A stretch of 64,000 nt of DNA, taken from positions 87,046 to 151,045 of the forward strand of contig NZ_KB892434.1 in NCBI RefSeq assembly GCF_000373765.1. The letters run 5' to 3'. Below, one piece after another: positions 1-8,456 of the stretch. The first letter of the stretch is position 1; every line of letters begins with the position of its first letter. This DNA comes from Legionella shakespearei DSM 23087. GTDB taxonomy: Bacteria > Pseudomonadota > Gammaproteobacteria > Legionellales > Legionellaceae. The translations under genes were made by a program, and so were the position numbers. The notes beneath the pieces are model-generated. The model was not told the DNA's origin and made no database searches. It saw nothing but the letters and a program-made list of their open reading frames with translations.

Positions 1-1
1 A

Positions 2-3000
2 AAATACGTATGGCCAGCGATTACCTCTGGAGCAACATTAGTAATTGGCGATTACATCACCAGGGGATTGAGCCAGTATTATAATGACAATGAAGAATCC
101 GCCTACGTTTATCAATTTTTATTAAGTGCCGCAGTGCTGAGCTACTGTGCCCTGCACCGCATTACCGAAAGGGAATTTAAATCCACGGTGGCATTTTCTG
201 CCGCTGTTGCCAGTGAAGTTATGGCGATTACTTATTTATACAGCTCCGTGTTCACTGGCACACAAGTCCTGTTAGAAGACCGTTTATCCGATGACTATTC
301 CCTCATCGCAAGCCTTGGCACCAGTGCACTGCTTGTACCAAGCAGTGTCACCTGGTTAACCCAGAAACTCCAGGAGCAATTGGTCCGTTACCAATACGGT
401 AAAGGGGCGCAGCGTTCTGATACTGCAGCGATTTCAAGCGGCCTTACCCCGGTCTCAAACCTTTATTATCAAATCAATCATTTCCTTACCAAAGAATTAA
501 TGGTTTTATCCCGCACGTTTCAGCTCGGCCTGATTTCCGACAACATTCTCCATGCACAAAAAATCGTGCAGCAATTCCGAAACTTACCCGCCTTAATTGC
601 TGACGTGGCACCGTCCACCATAAAAAAAATGCAGGCACAACAGGAAAAACTCAGGCAGGATTATGAATACAATAACACCTGCCATCAGGTCCTGCGCTTT
701 ACTCCTGAAGGCCCGGTGTTTATTGCCATACCCAGGTATCAATTACGTACAGGCGATCTGGTTTTGTGCGATGACAGTATCGATTTGTCCTCTGTGCCGG
801 TTTCTGGAGAGATTATTGCCTTACAACGCGATGAAAAGGGACACTATATTGAAAAAACAGAACAACAAAAATTCAGCGTGAACCTGAAAGCACAAAATGG
901 TGAAGACGTCTGGATAGAACATAACACTAAGTCGACATTTGACAGTAACTATCAAAAAGTAGATTTACATGCGGTACGTGACGGCAAACAAGCCGGGGTA
1001 TTAACTGGTGATAAATTGAACTTATTTGGTAAAGACAATATTTTTATTCAAATCAAGCCGGAAAACGAACTCTTGTTAAACAGCGGCTATGAAAAAACTT
1101 CGGTTATTGATCAAATCATTTCCAAACGCAAACAAAAAAGCGTGTTACATTCCATTCTGGCATCGGTCATTATGGCTGCTTTTTTACAAAGGGACATTAC
1201 CACTTTGCCGGCTGAATCCATACGCCTGATGTTTACCCTGTTCCAAACCATGATCCCATTTTCGGAAGCCTTTTTGCGTGAAACGATTAACAGCCGGCTG
1301 ATGAAAAAAATGAATTCCAATATGGAAGGGCATCCCCTGGAAACGGTCGATGCCTTGCGTGTTGTGGATTTATGTAATGCCATAGGCGGCTATTATCATG
1401 ATCGCTTCCCTCAGGGAGTTGCCATTATTTCTGATAAAACGGGAACCCTGACTACCAATACCATGGAAGTACGTGGACTTTGGGCTGCTGGAATGGACGC
1501 TGATGTACAGCAGGTATTGCAAAACAAACCCGAATTATTTTTACCAGAAAGCCAGGAACAGCAACTGGCCTTTGAACTATTCATTGGCGCTTACACCAAT
1601 AAACCCAAAGATATGGAGCCAGAAGAAGCAGCCATTCTGCAATTGTTTAAAGGCTTACAAAAAAATGCTGATTGCGTGGACATTACAACGCTTGGCAATA
1701 ATCATTTCAAAAAAATAATTACTGGACAAAACAGAGAGCTGGAAACCTTCCACCTGGGCTTGTACCGCACTTTTGGCGGACGCTTCACTCTGGTTAAAGA
1801 AGCAGAAAACCAATACCTCGTTTTTTGTGGTGTGCCCAAAGCCGACTCATTCCATGACACAGCCCTGTTAAAGGCTTACACTTCCATGCAGAGCAGAACA
1901 GGCGTCCTGTCTCGGGACTGGTGCATTGCCCGCGCGCCCATTTCTGAAAAAACCTATGAAACACTGAAAGGATTATTTGATAAGGACGATAAAAAAGAAA
2001 TCGAATCCTTCATTTTGACTCATCCGGAATTGACAAATAATCTGCGTCATTGTGTTACCTTCATTATTGATAACCCGGTCAAAAAGGGTGCTGAGAAATT
2101 TATCAGCCAACTGCAGGAAATTCAGGTTCCCGTATTTGTCGCCACCGGAGATACTACAAAAGCTGCTGAAAATATTGCCCGGGTACTCTGTCCAGAGCAT
2201 GCGGGTAAAATTCTAAGCATACGCGCAAATCAAATAAGTGGATTGAATCCAGAACTGCTGAATGAGCAAAATTGCCCTCCCGGTTCAACCGTTATTTTTT
2301 CAGGCATTAATCCGGAAGTGCTCAAGCTCTTTCAATCACTGCTCCAAAGAGAGAAAAAGAACCGTCCCGTCATTATTTTTGCTGAAATGAGCACTGAAGG
2401 AAAAGGCACTCTGGCACGCTTTCTTAAAGACAATCAGTTTTTTGTGGTAGCCAATGGCGATGGCAGCAATGACGTGATGATGATGAAACACGCTAATATG
2501 GTGATAGCGCATCAGACAGAAGACGCTACCTTTGCCCCGGGAGTTGCCCCCTTATCCAATTTAAGTGACGCACAGTTACGCCACTTGTTTGGCTCGGAAA
2601 AATCATTCTATGAACTGTTTGATATTAACCTTCCTAAAAGTTTGTTTGTTCAGCAATTTACTCCTTTGGCTAACTCCCAGGAAAAGCCGACTATGGCTCT
2701 GGCGCTGAAAAGCGGTAAATTAAGCTTTGAATTAGCCAAGGCTGTTGGCGCAACTGAGGTTAAGGAAATGTATCAGCAGCATTGGTTTAGTGTGGCCTTT
2801 GACTTACTCTGGTTATGGATTTCATTTTATGAAATCAATCAAAGCCGTGACCTGCCCATGGATAATCGCAATATTGGCGTGTCTGATTTGATTACCCAAT
2901 CCATGGCCATAGTTCTGGTTGTTGCTGGCTTACAAGCCATGGCTAATTATGCCCTGGCTGAAGAGTCAACGAACCTTACTACCATGATTATTATGCTGAC

Positions 3001-3205
3001 TATACTGCCTCTGGTATTAAGGAGTGTTTTTTCAGGATTCAGGATGGTCCAGGATCGTCTGTACCCCGCTCCCGTTGCAGAACCGGTTCATCGGGAAGAG
3101 GTGGCTCATCGTTCCGTGTTTGGCTATTTGGGAACCCTGTTCAGACCTGCTCGGGCAAGTACTCGTGTAGAAGAAATAGAGGAATTGTCTCCTGAGCCGC
3201 ATTGA
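2..3205 (+). CDS. P-type ATPase-like membrane protein, 5' end missing
   Basis: Ion- or lipid-pumping ATPase of the P-type superfamily by motif. The phosphorylation loop DKTGTLT is encoded at 1433-1453, a TGDTTKAAENIA segment near 2140-2180 fits the P-domain TGD motif, and the hinge GDGSND lies at 2456-2473. Hydrophobic stretches occur before the P-domain and in the last 150 residues. The frame is open to the left edge without a stop (it reads ...AITSGATLVIGDYITRG before the TTG at 68), so the true start lies outside the window and the TTG at 68 is probably internal. The segment before the P-domain, where other subfamilies carry PEGL or CPC, reads TMIPFSEAF, so substrate and subfamily cannot be assigned. 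A short acidic tail (VEEIEELSPEPH) ends the protein. Confidence 0.8.
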   Translation, partial: KYVWPAITSGATLVIGDYITRGLSQYYNDNEESAYVYQFLLSAAVLSYCALHRITEREFKSTVAFSAAVASEVMAITYLYSSVFTGTQVLLEDRLSDDYSLIASLGTSALLVPSSVTWLTQKLQEQLVRYQYGKGAQRSDTAAISSGLTPVSNLYYQINHFLTKELMVLSRTFQLGLISDNILHAQKIVQQFRNLPALIADVAPSTIKKMQAQQEKLRQDYEYNNTCHQVLRFTPEGPVFIAIPRYQLRTGDLVLCDDSIDLSSVPVSGEIIALQRDEKGHYIEKTEQQKFSVNLKAQNGEDVWIEHNTKSTFDSNYQKVDLHAVRDGKQAGVLTGDKLNLFGKDNIFIQIKPENELLLNSGYEKTSVIDQIISKRKQKSVLHSILASVIMAAFLQRDITTLPAESIRLMFTLFQTMIPFSEAFLRETINSRLMKKMNSNMEGHPLETVDALRVVDLCNAIGGYYHDRFPQGVAIISDKTGTLTTNTMEVRGLWAAGMDADVQQVLQNKPELFLPESQEQQLAFELFIGAYTNKPKDMEPEEAAILQLFKGLQKNADCVDITTLGNNHFKKIITGQNRELETFHLGLYRTFGGRFTLVKEAENQYLVFCGVPKADSFHDTALLKAYTSMQSRTGVLSRDWCIARAPISEKTYETLKGLFDKDDKKEIESFILTHPELTNNLRHCVTFIIDNPVKKGAEKFISQLQEIQVPVFVATGDTTKAAENIARVLCPEHAGKILSIRANQISGLNPELLNEQNCPPGSTVIFSGINPEVLKLFQSLLQREKKNRPVIIFAEMSTEGKGTLARFLKDNQFFVVANGDGSNDVMMMKHANMVIAHQTEDATFAPGVAPLSNLSDAQLRHLFGSEKSFYELFDINLPKSLFVQQFTPLANSQEKPTMALALKSGKLSFELAKAVGATEVKEMYQQHWFSVAFDLLWLWISFYEINQSRDLPMDNRNIGVSDLITQSMAIVLVVAGLQAMANYALAEESTNLTTMIIMLTILPLVLRSVFSGFRMVQDRLYPAPVAEPVHREEVAHRSVFGYLGTLFRPARASTRVEEIEELSPEPH

Positions 3206-3231
3206 ACATAGTATTTGACGCTCTGCAGGTA

Positions 3232-3237
3232 TATAAT
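3232..3237 (+). promoter_or_regulatory. possible -10 box for the DUF1841 gene
   Basis: A consensus TATAAT lies 32 bases upstream of the ATG at 3270. A TTGACG sits too close (11-base spacer) to be a usable -35, and no other good -35 is visible, so this is a weak call. Confidence 0.3.
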
Positions 3238-3269
3238 TTGCCCTAATTAAAACCACGATTTGAGTTATT

Positions 3270-3710
3270 ATGTTTTACGGGGATACTGTTCAGGAAACCA
3301 GGCAGATGTTTTTTAACAGTTGGGATAAATTCCAACATAAAAAACCTCTGTCACCTTTGGAAAATGAAATTGCCCAGGTGATCCTGGCTCATCCTGAGTA
3401 TCATAAAATATTGGAACAAGGCACTAAATTCCAGGAGCATACTTATTATCCCGAGTTCGGCGAAACCAATCCGTTCTTGCACATGGGACTACACCTGGCA
3501 GTAAGAGAGCAAGTGGCTACAGATCGCCCTTTGGGCATTAATGAGATTTATAAAAACCTGGTTAAAAAATACAAAGACCCTCTGGCTGTTGAACATTTAA
3601 TTATGGACCAGCTCGCTGAATGCTTATGGCTGTCACAAAAAAATAATCTGCCTCCTGATGAGCAGCAGTATTTAAGGGTACTGACAGAGCTTTATCAAAA
3701 TAACTCATAA
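3270..3710 (+). CDS. DUF1841 family protein
   Basis: Small soluble protein of 146 residues that I recognise as DUF1841, a conserved proteobacterial family of unknown function. The N-terminus MFYGDTVQETRQMFFNSW and the later NPFLHMGLHLAVREQ segment are typical. Length is normal for the family. No signal peptide or membrane segment is seen. It stands alone after the ATPase. A palindromic MITE-like element begins five bases after its stop codon, so its transcript probably ends in that structure. No function should be inferred. Confidence 0.8.
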   Translation: MFYGDTVQETRQMFFNSWDKFQHKKPLSPLENEIAQVILAHPEYHKILEQGTKFQEHTYYPEFGETNPFLHMGLHLAVREQVATDRPLGINEIYKNLVKKYKDPLAVEHLIMDQLAECLWLSQKNNLPPDEQQYLRVLTELYQNNS

Positions 3711-3714
3711 AAAC

Positions 3715-4043
3715 GTAGCCTTGATGCAGCGACAGTGCTGAGTGATCCACTCATATTTGTGTTGCATCCCAATCTATGCAGAATCGCCTTCCCCTCTCCG
3801 GGGGAAGGTGCCCGACAGGGCGGATGGGGGGATCAAAAGGATTATTTTCTCGGCAGGTTCTGTTATTTTAGAGTTTTTACGTTTAATAATAAGTTCTCTT
3901 ATTGATCCCCCCTCCCACCCTGTCGGGCACCCTCCCCCGAAGGTGGAGGGGCTACTTGCGTTGATCATCCTGTTTATTTGCATCTTTTTACCTGGTTAAA
4001 ATTATGAGAGGCTCACTCTGAGCAATAGAGAAATCAAAGCGCC
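3715..4043. repeat. MITE-like element, copy 1 (about 330 bp)
   Basis: Fills most of the 408-base gap before ubiE. It starts GTAGCCTTGATGCAGCG and ends with a diverged inverted copy (CTCACTCTGAGC...ATCAAAGCGCC). Inside is a second inverted pair, GGTGCCCGACAGGG / CCCTGTCGGGCACC, next to runs of G and C around GATC. The same architecture occurs at 16578-16906, and a short derivative at 25787-25902. No transposase is encoded; the short open frames across it are mirror images produced by the symmetry. The remaining bases 4044-4118 hold nothing recognisable beyond the ubiE leader. Confidence 0.8.
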
Positions 4044-4118
4044 TAATACGAAGCTTAAGTACCACTTTGCTGGAGAATCGGTTAAGATGGTGCATCGAAA
4101 CAGGTAATCAGTTTAATT

Positions 4119-4871
4119 ATGACCGATCAGGATAAAACCACTCATTTTGGCTTTGAAGCAGTCGCCTGGGATGAGAAAGAAAAAAAGGTAGCAGAAGTAT
4201 TCCATTCCGTAGCTAAAAATTACGATTTGATGAATGACTTGATGTCACTGGGAATTCATCATCTGTGGAAACGCTTCACTGTGGAGTTAAGTCATGTTCG
4301 CCCTGGGCAGTCAGTGCTTGATTTGGCAGGAGGCAGTGGTGATTTAACGCGTCTGTTATGTAAAAAAGTCGGAGACAGCGGCCAGGTCATTCTCGCGGAC
4401 ATCAATTCAGCCATGCTGCAGGTTGGACGCAACCGCCTGCTTGATGAAGGTTTGTTTAAAAACATCAGTTTCGTACAAGGCAATGCCCAATGCCTGCCCT
4501 TTGCCGATAACAGTTTTCATTGCATTACCATGGGCTTTGGCTTGAGAAATGTTACAGACAAAGAAGAAGCCTTACGCTCCATGTATCGCGTATGTAAACC
4601 CGGTGGTAAACTCATGGTACTTGAGTTTTCTACGCCCACCTTTCCAGGCTTAAAACCGGTATATGACTGGTATTCTTTTAATATTTTGCCTAAAGTAGGA
4701 AAGTTCTTTGCTCAAGATGAAGCCAGCTATCAATACCTTGCCGAATCCATACGCATGCACCCCAATCAGGATGCATTAAAAGAGATGATTGAACAAGCCG
4801 GTTTTGAAGATTGCCAATACCATAATTTGAGTGGGGGCATAGTAGCCTTACATATTGCTTATAAATACTGA
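4119..4871 (+). CDS. ubiE: ubiquinone/menaquinone C-methyltransferase
   Basis: SAM-dependent C-methyltransferase of ubiquinone synthesis, 250 residues. The UbiE signatures are clear: [19 protein letters not shown] near residues 28-46, SAM motif [16 protein letters not shown] near 66-80, and [14 protein letters not shown] near 139-152. It methylates the octaprenyl-benzoquinol ring on the cytoplasmic side. It heads a compact cluster with ubiJ, a small UbiB-like protein, ubiB, tatA and tatB, the order known from Escherichia coli with one extra gene. The ATG at 4119 gives the family's usual length. Confidence 0.95.
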   Translation: MTDQDKTTHFGFEAVAWDEKEKKVAEVFHSVAKNYDLMNDLMSLGIHHLWKRFTVELSHVRPGQSVLDLAGGSGDLTRLLCKKVGDSGQVILADINSAMLQVGRNRLLDEGLFKNISFVQGNAQCLPFADNSFHCITMGFGLRNVTDKEEALRSMYRVCKPGGKLMVLEFSTPTFPGLKPVYDWYSFNILPKVGKFFAQDEASYQYLAESIRMHPNQDALKEMIEQAGFEDCQYHNLSGGIVALHIAYKY

Positions 4872-4878
4872 GTTTATT

Positions 4879-5487
4879 ATGTTAAAAAAATACTCCTTAA
4901 AAGCGCTGCAAACTGCAATTAACCAGGCATTAAACCTGGATGAGCATATGCCAGAAAAACTGCAGGCCTTGAATGAAAAAGTGATCGAAATGGTTATTTC
5001 GCCATTAAATGTTAACTTTTACATTCAGTTTCAAAACAGCCAACTGTTGTTGCTGGACCAATATGACGGAAATCCTGACACCATTATTCACAGTAATCCT
5101 ATAGGCCTTATCCGCTTGAGTTTATTACCTGCATCCAAAGCCCGCTCATTATTCAATGATAAAATTCGGATGTCGGGTGACATTGAACTCGGACAAAAGG
5201 TTAAAAAACTGTTTGATGAACTGGACATAGACTGGGAAGGGCATCTGGCTCATTTTACTGGTGATGTTGTCGCCCATCAGATAGGTTCGTTTATACGTAA
5301 GGGTATGGAAATTAAAAAGCAGTTCAGTAATTCCATGCAACTCAACATGACCGAATTTTTACAAGAAGAATTGCGTGTAGTTCCTTCGAAAAATGAACTG
5401 GATGATTTTTTTAATGATGTCGATGAATTGCGTTTAAGTGTTGAACGATTACAAGCCCATATCAATCAACTGATGACCTCAAAATGA
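4879..5487 (+). CDS. ubiJ: ubiquinone biosynthesis accessory factor UbiJ
   Basis: SCP2-fold lipid-binding protein of about 202 residues that supports the ubiquinone-making complex with UbiB and UbiK. The N-terminal half (FYIQFQNSQLLLLDQYDG...DTIIHSNPIGLIRL) fits the SCP2 domain, and the C-terminal part ends in a helical stretch typical of UbiJ. I place the start at the ATG at 4879, eight bases after the ubiE stop, rather than the in-frame ATG at 4855 inside ubiE, because MLKKYSLKALQ is the family-like N-terminus. Its stop overlaps the next start by four bases. Confidence 0.88.
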   Translation: MLKKYSLKALQTAINQALNLDEHMPEKLQALNEKVIEMVISPLNVNFYIQFQNSQLLLLDQYDGNPDTIIHSNPIGLIRLSLLPASKARSLFNDKIRMSGDIELGQKVKKLFDELDIDWEGHLAHFTGDVVAHQIGSFIRKGMEIKKQFSNSMQLNMTEFLQEELRVVPSKNELDDFFNDVDELRLSVERLQAHINQLMTSK

Positions 5488-5849
5488 AAACCATTAAAAC
5501 TTTAAAACATCTCTTTCGAATTCAATATGTCCTGATCAGGAACGGAATTTTTATTTTAAGAATGCTTTTTAAAGTACTTCTTCGCAAGTTTGGAAAAAAA
5601 CAGACAGCTAAAGAAGATACCCTGCGCAAAGCTGCAGAAGAGTTAAAACCCATTATTGTTAAAGTAGGTCAGACTCTCTCATCACAACCCCAACTCATCC
5701 ATGAAACACTGCAACATGTCATGGATAAGCTGCATCATGTGATTACTGAACCTGGCAAGGAAAAGCCAACACGGATTATTGACCACCCGATAGACATTAC
5801 CCAATCTGCCGAACAACACAAGCCAAAATCAACCGATGAGTTGTTATGA
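5484..5849 (+). CDS. small protein resembling the UbiB N-terminal domain
   Basis: A 121-residue protein placed exactly between ubiJ and ubiB with four-base start-stop overlaps on both sides, so probably translationally coupled. It aligns with the first 85 or so residues of the neighbouring Ubi[22 protein letters not shown] against [21 protein letters not shown], and [13 protein letters not shown] against [13 protein letters not shown]. It therefore keeps the KxGQ motif of the UbiB/ABC1/ADCK family but has no kinase-fold body. The C-terminus is polar and unlike UbiB. I infer a partial duplication of ubiB that stays under selection; the role is unknown. Confidence 0.75.
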   Translation: MKTIKTLKHLFRIQYVLIRNGIFILRMLFKVLLRKFGKKQTAKEDTLRKAAEELKPIIVKVGQTLSSQPQLIHETLQHVMDKLHHVITEPGKEKPTRIIDHPIDITQSAEQHKPKSTDELL

Positions 5850-7495
5850 AATCAATTAAACAATTAATTCGCTTAATACGCATAAACCACATCCTTGCTA
5901 AAAACGGACTGGATAATGTGGTTGTATCCATTAGACTTTTCGCTCCATTACGTTTTATGGTTTATTTAAACCCCTGGAACTGGTTTCGTAAAGTTCAGTT
6001 AACACGGGGGGAAGCGTTACGAAAATCACTGGAAGAATTAGGCCCCATATTTATTAAATTTGGCCAGGCACTATCAACCCGCCCTGATATTCTTCCCGAA
6101 GATATAGCTATTGAATTAAGTAAATTACAAGATAAAGTCCCCCCCTTTCCCAGCGCCCAGGCACTGAGCATCCTTGAGCGCGCTTACCATATGTCGCCTT
6201 ATGAAGTGTTTGCTGAATTTGATCCCATAGCTTTGGCTTCTGCCTCTATGGCTCAAGTGCATGCCGCTACTCTAAAAACTGGTGAGGACGTGGTAGTTAA
6301 AATACTTAGACCTAATATGCGGCGCATTATTGAGCAGGATTTAAGTATCATGCACACCATTGCCAAACTGGCAGATCGTTATTGGCCGGAAGGACGGCGC
6401 TTGAAGCCTAAAGAAATTGTGACCGAATTTGAACATACCCTGCTTGATGAGCTGGATTTGTTACGAGAAGCCGCCAATGCCGCACAGCTACGCCGTAATT
6501 TCAGCAATTCGCCTTTATTGTACATACCTGAAGTATACTGGGATTATTCACGTCAAAATGTCATGGTTATGGAACGTATTCATGGCATACCTGTATCAGA
6601 TATAGCCAGCCTGCGCGAGCAGGGAATCAACATCAAAAAGCTCGCCGAACGCGGTGTCGAGATTTTTTTCACCCAGGTTTTTCGTGATTGTTTCTTCCAT
6701 GCGGACATGCACCCCGGAAATATTTTCGTCTCCTACAAACATCCTCAGGATCCCCAATACATATGCATTGATTTTGGCATTATCGGCACGTTGAATGACA
6801 GTGACAAACGCTATCTTGCAGAAAACCTGATCGCCTTTTTTAACCGTGACTACAGGCGTGTTGCCCAACTCCATGTGGAGTCTGGCTGGGTAGCTCGCGA
6901 TACGCGGGTCGAAGAGTTTGAAAGTGCTATCCGTACGGTCTGTGAACCTATATTTGAAAAACCTTTAAAGGATATTTCTTTCGCTCAGGTGGTATTACGC
7001 CTGTTTCAAGTGGCGCGGCGATTCCATATGGAAGTTCAACCCCAGTTGGTCTTACTGCAAAAAACCCTGTTGGCTATCGAAGGCTTAGGGCGGCAGCTTT
7101 ATCCTAATCTTGACCTGTGGGCAACAGCCAAACCTTTTCTGGAAAAATGGCTGCGTGAACAAATTGGGCCCAAAGCCTTCCTGAACCAGTTAAAACAAAA
7201 TCTGCCCTTTTTTGCTGAACAGCTTCCTCATATGCCCAAATTAATTTTTGACGTATTGGAATTGAAAAAAGAGGAATTATTATTTAAAAAAGAGCTGGCG
7301 AACAACAAACCTGAATATCAAAAACAGGGCATACACTGGAACAGTGTGTTTTGGGGTGTATTTGCTTCATTCCTGTCTCTGGGTATCATTAATTATTTAC
7401 ATCTTTTAAACTATAAATACTTAACACCTGTTGCGTTAACAGGGACAGCCCTGGCAGGACTATTAGTGCTTATCAACCGAAAAATAAGGAGCTAA
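5846..7495 (+). CDS. ubiB: UbiB, atypical kinase-like protein of ubiquinone synthesis
   Basis: Member of the ABC1/ADCK/UbiB family needed for ubiquinone synthesis, 549 residues. Seen in order: KxGQ motif ([15 protein letters not shown], about 68-82), the alanine-rich loop [13 protein letters not shown] (about 129-141), the lysine in VVVKILRP, catalytic-loop-like [12 protein letters not shown] (about 286-297), CIDFGIIG metal-binding loop, and two C-terminal membrane segments separated by a short loop. Length and topology are normal. The start overlaps the preceding small UbiB-like gene by four bases, and tatA follows two bases after the stop. Confidence 0.95.
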   Translation: MKSIKQLIRLIRINHILAKNGLDNVVVSIRLFAPLRFMVYLNPWNWFRKVQLTRGEALRKSLEELGPIFIKFGQALSTRPDILPEDIAIELSKLQDKVPPFPSAQALSILERAYHMSPYEVFAEFDPIALASASMAQVHAATLKTGEDVVVKILRPNMRRIIEQDLSIMHTIAKLADRYWPEGRRLKPKEIVTEFEHTLLDELDLLREAANAAQLRRNFSNSPLLYIPEVYWDYSRQNVMVMERIHGIPVSDIASLREQGINIKKLAERGVEIFFTQVFRDCFFHADMHPGNIFVSYKHPQDPQYICIDFGIIGTLNDSDKRYLAENLIAFFNRDYRRVAQLHVESGWVARDTRVEEFESAIRTVCEPIFEKPLKDISFAQVVLRLFQVARRFHMEVQPQLVLLQKTLLAIEGLGRQLYPNLDLWATAKPFLEKWLREQIGPKAFLNQLKQNLPFFAEQLPHMPKLIFDVLELKKEELLFKKELANNKPEYQKQGIHWNSVFWGVFASFLSLGIINYLHLLNYKYLTPVALTGTALAGLLVLINRKIRS

Positions 7496-7497
7496 CC

Positions 7498-7680
7498 ATG
7501 GGACTCAGCGGCATTAGCCCATTATCATTATTATTAATATTAGCCATTGTTATCGCTTTATTTGGCACTTCCAAATTGAAAACTTTAGGTACGGATTTGG
7601 GTGAAGCGATAAAAAACTTTCGCCAGGCTATGAATGACGACAGCAATAAAGATGTAAAGAATGATGATAATAAACCATGA
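7498..7680 (+). CDS. tatA: Sec-independent translocase subunit TatA
   Basis: Sixty-residue TatA with an N-terminal membrane helix, the FGTSKLKTLGTDLG hinge and amphipathic helix, and an acidic-polar tail rich in Asp, Asn and Lys. TatA oligomerises to pass folded twin-arginine proteins across the inner membrane. It is shorter than the E. coli protein, mainly in the tail. It begins two bases after ubiB and overlaps tatB by four bases. Confidence 0.92.
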   Translation: MGLSGISPLSLLLILAIVIALFGTSKLKTLGTDLGEAIKNFRQAMNDDSNKDVKNDDNKP

Positions 7681-7919
7681 GCAGTGGTGAGCTTTTATTA
7701 ACTCTTGTCGTTGCTCTGGTGGTCTTTGGACCCTCTAAGCTGCCTATGCTAGCTACTCATCTTGGACAATTGATCCGCAAAATCAATCAAATCAAAACAA
7801 AAGCCGCTCTCTTATGGGATGAACAGCTTAAAGAATTGCAATTGCAGGAAAACAAGCGCAAAGCTGAAGAGGTTGATAAGAAGTACCATTCTGAGAGTTC
7901 AAAAGCAGAACCCAAATAA
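7677..7919 (+). CDS. tatB: Sec-independent translocase subunit TatB
   Basis: Eighty-residue TatB: one membrane helix, the TatB-type VVFGPSKLPMLATHLGQLI segment, then a charged helical tail. TatB and TatC form the twin-arginine signal-peptide receptor. It is much shorter than E. coli TatB (about 170 residues), which lies within the range of small TatB proteins. tatC is not next to it but 18 kb away at 26059, so the translocase genes are split here. Confidence 0.88.
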   Translation: MSSGELLLTLVVALVVFGPSKLPMLATHLGQLIRKINQIKTKAALLWDEQLKELQLQENKRKAEEVDKKYHSESSKAEPK

Positions 7920-8111
7920 TAACCTCCCCTCAAATCCCCGTCGTCCTGAGCTGAGGAATCCCCACGAAATATCCCCTTGAGCCTGTATTGTGATTCGCTA
8001 ATCAAGAGTACAAAAGAGCATCATGCTAAGAACACCGAGCTGCGACCGTAAGGAAGCGGAACAGTTCGATGCACTCCCTTGTTGATTACTCATTAGGTGT
8101 ACCTCCAAAAT

Positions 8112-8204
8112 TTCCGCTCCCTCACGGTCGCGGCTCGGTTTTCGTGCCTTCATTTTACTTCATCGTGCACCTGAAAACCGAGCCGCGACCGTGAGGGAGC
8201 GGAA
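8112..8204. repeat. near-perfect inverted repeat, family 'TTCCGCTCC'
   Basis: Two arms of about 32 bases (8112-8143 and 8173-8204) starting TTCCGCTCCCTCACGGTCGC match as reverse complements with no mismatch, around a loop of about 29 bases. A diverged single arm lies at 8037-8058. The family recurs at 14729-14820. There is no U-tract that would make it an ordinary terminator. The rest of the 537-base gap between tatB and the next gene (7920-8456) holds a fragment of the CGTCGTCCTGAG family near 7938 and the promoter of the gene at 8457. Confidence 0.9.
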
Positions 8205-8309
8205 TTTTTGTTAAGGTACTGATGCCTTCATAGTCGCAGTTCAGATTAGAGCTCAAATTGTCTATTTACAATTCTGACACAATCACTTAACAATTCCTTA
8301 ACATTCCTC

Positions 8310-8318
8310 TGGCATAAT
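8310..8318 (+). promoter_or_regulatory. extended -10 promoter candidate
   Basis: TGG followed by CATAAT forms an extended -10 box. TTAACA at 8287-8292 could be a weak -35, though the spacer is long (20 bases). It would give a leader of about 130 bases for the gene at 8457, which has a good ribosome site (TTAGGAG). Confidence 0.4.
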
Positions 8319-8456
8319 CCACCTCAATTTAAGGCTAACAGCGCAGCAGGGGGATATCACCAGTTTGAAGCAACACTAATTTGGAACGTAATCAGTAACA
8401 ACCGGATTTAAGACATACAAGAAAGTTAATAATTTATTACCTTAGGAGTCACGATC

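Noticed and set aside
3742..3999. Open frames on both strands across the MITE-like element
   Set aside because: They are mirror images caused by the palindromic structure and have no family resemblance or ribosome site.
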